In this document: piece by piece, positions 6,076 to 9,772 of the stretch
Position numbering within the stretch: position 1 is the first letter of the stretch
How the letters are laid out: each line of letters begins with the position of its first letter
Source: Ectopseudomonas composti
GTDB taxonomy: Bacteria; Pseudomonadota; Gammaproteobacteria; Pseudomonadales; Pseudomonadaceae
Reading direction: 5' to 3'
Length of the DNA: 9,772 bases
Assembly: GCA_946886245.1 (NCBI GenBank)
Contig: CAMPIF010000127.1
Coordinates: 1-9,772 of the forward strand
Position numbers and translations under genes: made by a program
Notes under the pieces: generated by a model
The model's input: the letters and a program-made list of their open reading frames with translations, nothing else
Database searches by the model: none
Told to the model about the DNA's origin: nothing

Positions 6076-6863
6076 CCGCTTACTGGGAATGCCTGCGCGG
6101 CATCGTCCTGCGCGAATGGCTGCGCTTCGTGCTGCAACGCTCGCGCTTTCTCAGCGCCCTGGTACGCCCGCTATTGTGGCTGCTGGTGTTCGCCGCAGGC
6201 TTTCGTGCCGCGCTGGGCATCGCCATCATCGAGCCTTACGACACCTACATCACTTACGACACCTACATCGTGCCGGGCCTGGCCTGCATGATCCTGCTGT
6301 TCAACGGCATGCAGGGCTCGCTGTCGATGGTCTACGACCGCGAGATGGGCAGCATGCGCGTGCTGCTCACCAGCCCCCTGCCACGGGCCTTTCTGCTGGC
6401 GGCCAAGCTACTGGCCACGGCGCTGATCTCGCTGCTACAGGTCTATGCCTTCCTCGCCATCGCCTGGGTCTACGGCGTGCAACCACCGGTCTGGGGCCTG
6501 CTCGCCGCGCTGCCGGCGCTGCTGCTGGTGGCGCTGCTACTCAGCGCGCTGGGGCTGCTGTTGTCCAACGGTATACGACAACTGGAGAACTTTGCCGGGG
6601 TGATGAATTTCGTCATATTCCCGCTGTTCTTTCTGTCGTCTGCGCTGTACCCGCTGTGGAAGATGCGCGAGTCCAGCGAGTGGCTGTACTGGCTGTGCGC
6701 GGTCAACCCCTTCACCCACGCCGTGGAGCTGGTGCGCAACGCGCTCTACCTGCGCCTGCACCTCGATGCGCTGCTGATCTGCGCCGGCCTCAGCGCGCTG
6801 CTGACGCTGCTCGCCGTGGCCAGCTTCAACCCGCAGCATGCGGCGCTGCGCAAGGTGGGCTGA
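6072..6863 (+). CDS. pedC: ABC-2-type permease of the PQQ/lanthanide ABC system
   Basis: A 263-residue polytopic membrane protein of the ABC-2 family, typical length. The N-terminal amphipathic stretch RGIVLREWLRFVLQRSRF precedes about six hydrophobic segments: near 29-48, 60-78, 105-130, 134-160, 172-192 and 225-250. MVYDREMGSMRVLLTSPLPR (about 84-103) is the cytoplasmic coupling-helix region that contacts the ATPase. An 18-bp tandem repeat encodes YDTYIT-YDTYIV just before the second segment. The start is set by AAAGGAG and the ATGA overlap with pedB. ABC-2 permeases mostly export or flip substrates, yet this one is encoded with a periplasmic binding protein, so transport direction is not settled by sequence. 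In P. putida the system behaves as needed for lanthanide-dependent growth. Confidence 0.87.
   Translation: MTAYWECLRGIVLREWLRFVLQRSRFLSALVRPLLWLLVFAAGFRAALGIAIIEPYDTYITYDTYIVPGLACMILLFNGMQGSLSMVYDREMGSMRVLLTSPLPRAFLLAAKLLATALISLLQVYAFLAIAWVYGVQPPVWGLLAALPALLLVALLLSALGLLLSNGIRQLENFAGVMNFVIFPLFFLSSALYPLWKMRESSEWLYWLCAVNPFTHAVELVRNALYLRLHLDALLICAGLSALLTLLAVASFNPQHAALRKVG
6235..6269 (+). repeat. 18-bp in-frame tandem repeat in pedC
   Basis: CTTACGACACCTACATC occurs at 6235-6251 and again at 6253-6269 (17 of 18 positions per unit identical), encoding Y-D-T-Y-I twice at the outer edge before a membrane segment. It could be a recent duplication or a converged family motif. Confidence 0.75.
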
Positions 6864-6870
6864 TCATGAT

Positions 6871-6991
6871 CGTTCCCACGCTCCGCGTGGGAACGCATCC
6901 CAGGACGCTCCGCGTCCGGCGTCGAACCTGCCGGTCAGTCAGCACCGGCGCAGAGCGCCATTCCATCTGCTCCCACGCAGAGCGTGGGAGC
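6871..6991. repeat. composite four-hairpin intergenic element, copy B
   Basis: Hairpins with 3-nt loops lie at 6871-6895 (11-bp stem, TCC), 6903-6917 (6 bp, TCC), 6947-6959 (5 bp, AGA) and 6969-6991 (10 bp, AGA). Order, loop style and spacing match copy A at 167-288; the length is 121 nt. It starts 7 nt after the pedC stop, directly beside the palindrome GATCATGATC (6862-6871). It therefore ends the pedA1A2BC transcript region and could act as a 3' stabiliser. Confidence 0.8.
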
Positions 6992-7014
6992 AATCATGTT
7001 CCAGCAGCCCCTTC

Positions 7015-7052
7015 TACTACTTTGGTACTGCTTTTCCTCTCCAACGTAGAAT
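7015..7052 (+). promoter_or_regulatory. promoter with shared operator-like motif before the CxxxCW-pedR1 unit
   Basis: TACTACTTTGGTACTG (7015-7030) matches 2793-2808 upstream of pedA1 in 15 of 16 positions. A -10-like TAGAAT follows at 7047-7052, 59 nt before the ATG at 7111. No clear -35 is present. The shared motif suggests both units are controlled by the same regulator. Confidence 0.55.
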
Positions 7053-7110
7053 TCCCAAGCCTGCGACCATGGCCTGTAATACCGGCACAACAATAAGTAG
7101 AGACCTTGCC

Positions 7111-7686
7111 ATGAAGTACCGTCTGCCCGTGCAAGCGGGCCTGATGTTCGCCTCCCTGCTGCTGGTCTGCATCGTGCGTGCCGAAGAGCTGTTCGATACC
7201 GATGGCTATCGCAGCAACCAGTACCGCAGCCCCACGCCAGCCAGCCTGGAAGGCGTGCAGATCGTCGATACTCCCGCCCTGCAGAAGCTGCTCGCCGAGC
7301 GCCCGGATACCCGCCTGATCGATGTCTACCGTCGCCCCTGGGTGCAAGGACGCTTCATCGAGGACGCGCCCCACGCCAACCTGCCCGGCAGTCTGTGGCT
7401 GGCCAATGCCGGCGACGGCAACCTGGCTCCGCAATGGCATCGCTACTTCACCTACTACCTGCACCAGCAGAGCCGTGGCGATACGCGCCAACCCTTCGTG
7501 TTCTACTGCCGCTCCGATTGCTGGTTGAGCTGGAACGCCGCGCGCCGCGCCCATGCCATGGGCTATCGCCAGCTCTACTGGTACCGTGATGGCGTCGATG
7601 CCTGGGAACAGGCCGGCCTGCCTCTGGTGCCCGCCCAACCTGCCGAATTGCCTGCCGCTTTCCTCACGCCCACCGCCACCCCATAA
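7111..7686 (+). CDS. secreted rhodanese-like CxxxCW protein of PQQ-dependent catabolism loci
   Basis: A 191-residue exported protein with a signal peptide at 1-24 (hydrophobic 8-22, VRA before E25; C20 lacks a proper lipobox). The mature part has a rhodanese-like layout: LIDVYRRP (69-76), [20 protein letters not shown] (128-147) and [18 protein letters not shown] (155-172). The site carries C133 and C137 followed by W138. This is the family annotated as PQQ-dependent catabolism-associated CXXCW motif protein; the C133-x3-C137 pair could be redox or metal active, but no activity is established to my knowledge. The ATG at 7111 gives a clean signal peptide; an ATG at 7069 would add 14 residues in front. 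It is co-directional with pedR1, 23 nt apart, and follows its own motif-bearing promoter. It corresponds in position to PP_2666 of P. putida as I recall. Confidence 0.8.
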   Translation: MKYRLPVQAGLMFASLLLVCIVRAEELFDTDGYRSNQYRSPTPASLEGVQIVDTPALQKLLAERPDTRLIDVYRRPWVQGRFIEDAPHANLPGSLWLANAGDGNLAPQWHRYFTYYLHQQSRGDTRQPFVFYCRSDCWLSWNAARRAHAMGYRQLYWYRDGVDAWEQAGLPLVPAQPAELPAAFLTPTATP

Positions 7687-7709
7687 TCACAACAACGAGG
7701 TGCAAGGCC

Positions 7710-8375
7710 ATGTACAAGATTCTGATTGCCGACGATCATCCGCTGTTTCGTGAAGCCATCCACAACGTCATCGCCGACGGTTTTCCCGGCAGCGAGATCA
7801 TGGAAACCGCCGACCTGGACAGCGCCCTGGAGCTGACCCAGAGCCACGACGACCTGGACCTGATCCTGCTCGACCTGAACATGCCTGGCATGCACGGCCT
7901 GGGCGGGTTGATGAACCTGCGCAACGAGGCACCGACCATTCCGGTGGTGATCGTCTCGGCCGAGCAGGACAAGCAGATCGTGCTGCAGGCCATCACCTAT
8001 GGCGCAGTGGGCTTCATCACCAAGTCCTCGCCACGCGCGCAGATGACCGACGCCATCGCGCAGATTCTCGACGGCAACGTCTACCTGCCGCCGGACATCA
8101 TCCGCTCGCAGAAGAGCGGCAGCTCACGCCAGCACCACGACAACCACAGCATCGCCCCGGAACTGCTGCAGGCGCTGACGCGTAAGCAACTGCTGGTACT
8201 CGAACGCATGACCAAGGGCGAGTCGAACAAGCAGATCGCCTACAGCCTGGATATCGCCGAAACCACGGTCAAAGCTCACGTCTCGGCCATTCTGCGCAAG
8301 CTCGGCGTGCATAACCGGGTGCAGGCGATACTCTCGGCCGGCGATATCGACTTCGCCTCCTACCTGCGGCGTTAG
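7710..8375 (+). CDS. pedR1: LuxR-family response regulator PedR1 (AgmR/ExaE/ErbR-like)
   Basis: A 221-residue response regulator. The receiver has D8-D9, phospho-acceptor D55 in LLDLNMPG, S83 and K105 in GFITKSS. A linker of about 25 residues containing [10 protein letters not shown] precedes the LuxR-type helix-turn-helix at about 155-212 ([25 protein letters not shown]...[16 protein letters not shown]). GAGG at 7697-7700 lies 9 nt before the ATG. It starts 23 nt after the CxxxCW gene, so one transcript is likely, driven by the promoter near 7015-7052. Related AgmR/ErbR regulators turn on PQQ-dependent alcohol oxidation genes. Its cognate kinase is presumably the hybrid kinase at the right end of the window, now separated by the acetyltransferase gene. 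It is a candidate binder of the TACYTTGG sites (inference). Confidence 0.85.
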   Translation: MYKILIADDHPLFREAIHNVIADGFPGSEIMETADLDSALELTQSHDDLDLILLDLNMPGMHGLGGLMNLRNEAPTIPVVIVSAEQDKQIVLQAITYGAVGFITKSSPRAQMTDAIAQILDGNVYLPPDIIRSQKSGSSRQHHDNHSIAPELLQALTRKQLLVLERMTKGESNKQIAYSLDIAETTVKAHVSAILRKLGVHNRVQAILSAGDIDFASYLRR

Positions 8376-8511
8376 CACCCGATAGCTTGGCTGCGATTCC
8401 TGCGCAGGCGGCAAGCCAGAAACCGAAAAGCGCCTGGGCTCCCGCCTTCGCGGGAGTGACGGACGAGGTTGTCCTGACGCCCGTCATCAACCCATGCTAA
8501 AACGGCGGCTT
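8376..8511. other. pedR1-ypeA spacer with REP-like palindromes
   Basis: The spacer holds the 10-bp palindrome CCTGCGCAGG (8399-8408), flanked by imperfect TGGCT/AGCCA arms. It also holds the hairpin CTCCCGC-CTTC-GCGGGAG (8439-8456), followed by TGACGGAC, a common pseudomonad palindrome style. Neither has a T-run, so termination after pedR1 is not proven. A weak promoter for the acetyltransferase could be CTGACG (8474-8479) with TAAAAC (8498-8503), spacing 18. Confidence 0.45.
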
Positions 8512-8536
8512 TGCCTGAATGCCTGCATTCCAGGCA
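8512..8536 (+). other. hairpin in the leader of the acetyltransferase gene
   Basis: TGCCTGAATG (8512-8521) pairs with CATTCCAGGCA (8526-8536), with one bulged base and a 4-nt loop. It ends 23 nt before the ribosome-binding site GGAG (8560-8563). It is a possible 5'-UTR structure; no known riboswitch is recognised. Confidence 0.35.
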
Positions 8537-8569
8537 GCAGACTTTGCACTGGTTCTGATGGAGTCCACC

Positions 8570-8989
8570 ATGCACATCCGCCCCTTCCGGCTCACCGACG
8601 AAGCCGCCGTCGTCGATCTCTGGCAACGCTGCGACCTGGTCCGCCCCTGGAACGATCCGTACAAGGACATCCAGCGCAAGCTACAGGTGCAACCGGAGCT
8701 GTTTCTGGTGGGTGAGATCGACGGCAGGCTGGTGGCCTCGGCCATGGCCGGTTACGAGGGGCATCGCGGCTGGGTCAACTACCTGGCGGTGTGCCCGCAG
8801 CAACGCCAGCAGGGCCTGGCCCGTCAGTTGATGGCGTATGTCGAAGAACAGTTGCTGGTCCTGGGCTGCCCCAAACTCAGCCTGCAGGTGCGCGACACCA
8901 ACGCGGCAGCTTTGGCCTTCTACGAGCGGCTTGGCTACAAGGTCGATGCATCCGTCAGCCTGGGCAAACGCCTGATCGCGGATGATTGA
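8570..8989 (+). CDS. ypeA: GNAT-family acetyltransferase, YpeA type
   Basis: A 139-residue single-domain GNAT protein. It closely resembles E. coli YpeA as I remember it: an N-terminal IRPFRLTDE..VVDLWQRCDLVRPWNDP, then AGYEGHRGWVNYLAV, the acetyl-CoA loop QQRQQGLARQL (about 78-88), GCPKLSLQVRD and FYERLGYK near 120. The start is ATG 8570, with GGAG at 8560-8563 giving 6-nt spacing; longer in-frame starts at 8519 and 8558 have no homologous N-terminus. The substrate is unknown for the family. It has its own upstream spacer with palindromes, and nothing links it to alcohol or lanthanide metabolism, so it is probably a bystander lying between pedR1 and the kinase gene. Confidence 0.85.
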   Translation: MHIRPFRLTDEAAVVDLWQRCDLVRPWNDPYKDIQRKLQVQPELFLVGEIDGRLVASAMAGYEGHRGWVNYLAVCPQQRQQGLARQLMAYVEEQLLVLGCPKLSLQVRDTNAAALAFYERLGYKVDASVSLGKRLIADD

Positions 8990-9003
8990 CGGCGCGCCCG
9001 TAT

Positions 9004-9066
9004 CGTAGCCCGGATGCAATCCGGGGCAGAACGGCCTGATCCTTCCCGGATTACATCCGGGCTACG
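9004..9066. repeat. REP palindrome, TAGCCCGGATG type
   Basis: Arms 9004-9025 and 9045-9066 are 22-nt inverted repeats with one mismatch and a 19-nt loop. It lies between the converging acetyltransferase and hybrid-kinase genes, a typical REP site. It could serve as a bidirectional transcript end in place of an intrinsic terminator. Confidence 0.85.
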
Positions 9067-9110
9067 GGGCCATCGCAACCGTCGATATCTTTGGCGTATC
9101 GCTGAATCGC

Positions 9111-9129
9111 AGGGTGCGCCGTGCGCACC
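9111..9129. repeat. solo GTGCGC repeat unit
   Basis: AGGGTGCGCCGTGCGCACC is the exact reverse complement of 4156-4174 and differs by one base from 4191-4209. It lies 16 nt from the end of the kinase gene. Internally it contains the inverted repeat GGTGCGC/GTGCGCACC, imperfect. Confidence 0.75.
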
Positions 9130-9145
9130 GGGGCGAACGACCATT

Positions 9146-9772
9146 TCAAGCCCCCGCTCCGCGCTCCATCAGGTGACTCATCGCCGCCTTCAGCTTCATC
9201 GGCCGCACCGGTTTGTGCAGCAGGCTGTGGCCGAGCTCGCGCATCTGCTGCTTGAGTTCGTTGCTGTAGTTGGCGGTGATCATCAACGCCGGTAGCGGCG
9301 CGCTGCGTCGGGCGTTTATCTGCGCCACGGCATCGACGCCATTGCGCTCGTCATCGAGGTGGTAGTCGGCAATCAGCAGGTCGGCCTCGGCGTGGTAGTT
9401 GTCCACCTGGCGCGCCAGGTCTTCTTCGCTCAGCGCCGTGACCACCCGGCAGCCCCAGCCCTCGAGCAGGGTGCGCATGCCCGCGCAGATCGCCGCATCG
9501 TTATCCAGCACCCAGACCCGCGCACCGCTGAGGCGTTCGAGCAACTGGTCCGGACTGTCCTGCACGGCACGCGCGCGCGGGGCGCGACGGGTCAGCGGCA
9601 CTTCCACGGCGAACATCGACCCTCTGCCCAGCTGCGACGCTACGCGGATGCGGTGGCCGAGCATGCGCGCGATTTTCTCGACGATCGCCAGACCCAGGCC
9701 CAGGCCGCGATCCTGCTTGCGCTGCACGTTGTCGCCGCGTTTGAACTCCTGGAAGATCTCGCCGAGCTTGTC
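9146..9772 (-). CDS. pedS1: hybrid sensor histidine kinase / receiver, C-terminal part (PedS1/ErcS-like)
   Basis: The reading frame is open from the right edge and ends at TGA 9146-9148, so 208 C-terminal residues are visible. They begin in the HATPase domain: IFQEFKRGD is the F-box, then DRGLGLGLAIVEKIARMLG (G2 box) and GSMFAVEVPL. After a linker of about 25 residues comes a receiver domain: VLDND acid pocket, LIADYHLDD with phospho-Asp near 9365-9367, ITANYS, and HKP lysine near 9212-9214. The receiver is complete and ends the protein. The sensory N-terminus lies outside the window. The position beside pedR1 suggests PedS1, as in P. putida PP_2664, or ErcS of P. aeruginosa. Because the receiver is terminal and no Hpt domain is seen, signal flow to PedR1 may need other partners (inference). 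It converges with the acetyltransferase gene. Confidence 0.85.
   Translation of the reverse strand, partial: DKLGEIFQEFKRGDNVQRKQDRGLGLGLAIVEKIARMLGHRIRVASQLGRGSMFAVEVPLTRRAPRARAVQDSPDQLLERLSGARVWVLDNDAAICAGMRTLLEGWGCRVVTALSEEDLARQVDNYHAEADLLIADYHLDDERNGVDAVAQINARRSAPLPALMITANYSNELKQQMRELGHSLLHKPVRPMKLKAAMSHLMERGAGA

Noticed and set aside
5936..7096. 386-codon plus-strand frame overlapping pedC and the repeat region
   Set aside because: Out-of-frame shadow of pedC, Arg/Ala-rich, running through the palindromic element.
6838..7110. Upstream extension of the CxxxCW gene
   Set aside because: It would run through the repeat and promoter; a signal peptide starts at ATG 7111.
7111..7686. Lipoprotein assignment for the CxxxCW protein
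   Set aside because: C20 is preceded by Val, not Gly/Ala/Ser, and a better signal peptidase I site follows at residue 24.
8439..8456. Intrinsic terminator after pedR1
   Set aside because: Hairpin is good but no T-run follows; it matches a common dispersed palindrome type.

Overview
The window is high-GC DNA from a gammaproteobacterium, almost certainly a Pseudomonas sensu lato. The gene order matches, as I remember it, the P. putida KT2440 ped locus around PP_2664-PP_2672. The dispersed palindromes (GTAGGAGCGGCTTTAGCC, TAGCCCGGATG, GGTGCGCACGGCGCACC and TCCCACGC-NNN-GCGTGGGA types) are typical of pseudomonads. A P. mendocina/Ectopseudomonas-like host is a guess. No alcohol dehydrogenase, PQQ biosynthesis gene, tRNA, rRNA, IS element or CRISPR array is visible.

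Layout. 1-362 is non-coding and packed with palindromes. 363-2726 is a minus-strand operon: a small secreted cupredoxin-like protein, then the sensor kinase PedS2, then the response regulator PedR2 (overlapping PedS2 by ATGA). 2727-2972 is a divergent promoter region with a repeated operator-like motif. 2973-6863 on the plus strand is pedA1 (substrate-binding protein), pedA2 (seven-bladed YVTN propeller), pedB (ATPase) and pedC (ABC-2 permease); A2/B and B/C overlap by ATGA. 6864-7110 holds a four-hairpin repeat and a promoter with the same operator-like motif. 7111-8375 is a second unit: a CxxxCW rhodanese-like secreted protein and the LuxR-type regulator PedR1 (AgmR/ExaE/ErbR-like). An unrelated-looking YpeA-type acetyltransferase follows. 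The C-terminal part of a hybrid histidine kinase (PedS1/ErcS-like) enters from the right edge on the minus strand.

How it fits together. In P. putida the ABC system PedA1A2BC is reported to be needed for lanthanide-dependent growth. PedS2/PedR2 is reported to sense lanthanides and switch between the calcium-type (PedE) and lanthanide-type (PedH) PQQ alcohol dehydrogenases. PedR1/AgmR is a regulator of PQQ-dependent alcohol oxidation. The window is therefore read as the sensing, uptake and regulatory core of the PQQ-alcohol-dehydrogenase/lanthanide system, with the dehydrogenases expected beyond the left edge. Those functions come from recalled family knowledge; the sequence shows domains, order and coupling.

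Most worth checking: a shared TACYTTGG-type operator array upstream of pedA1 and of the CxxxCW-pedR1 unit; a cupredoxin fold that has lost the Cys and His copper ligands and sits directly before the lanthanide sensor gene; and a REP-like palindrome that has become the coding 3' end of pedB while the ATGA coupling to pedC is kept.
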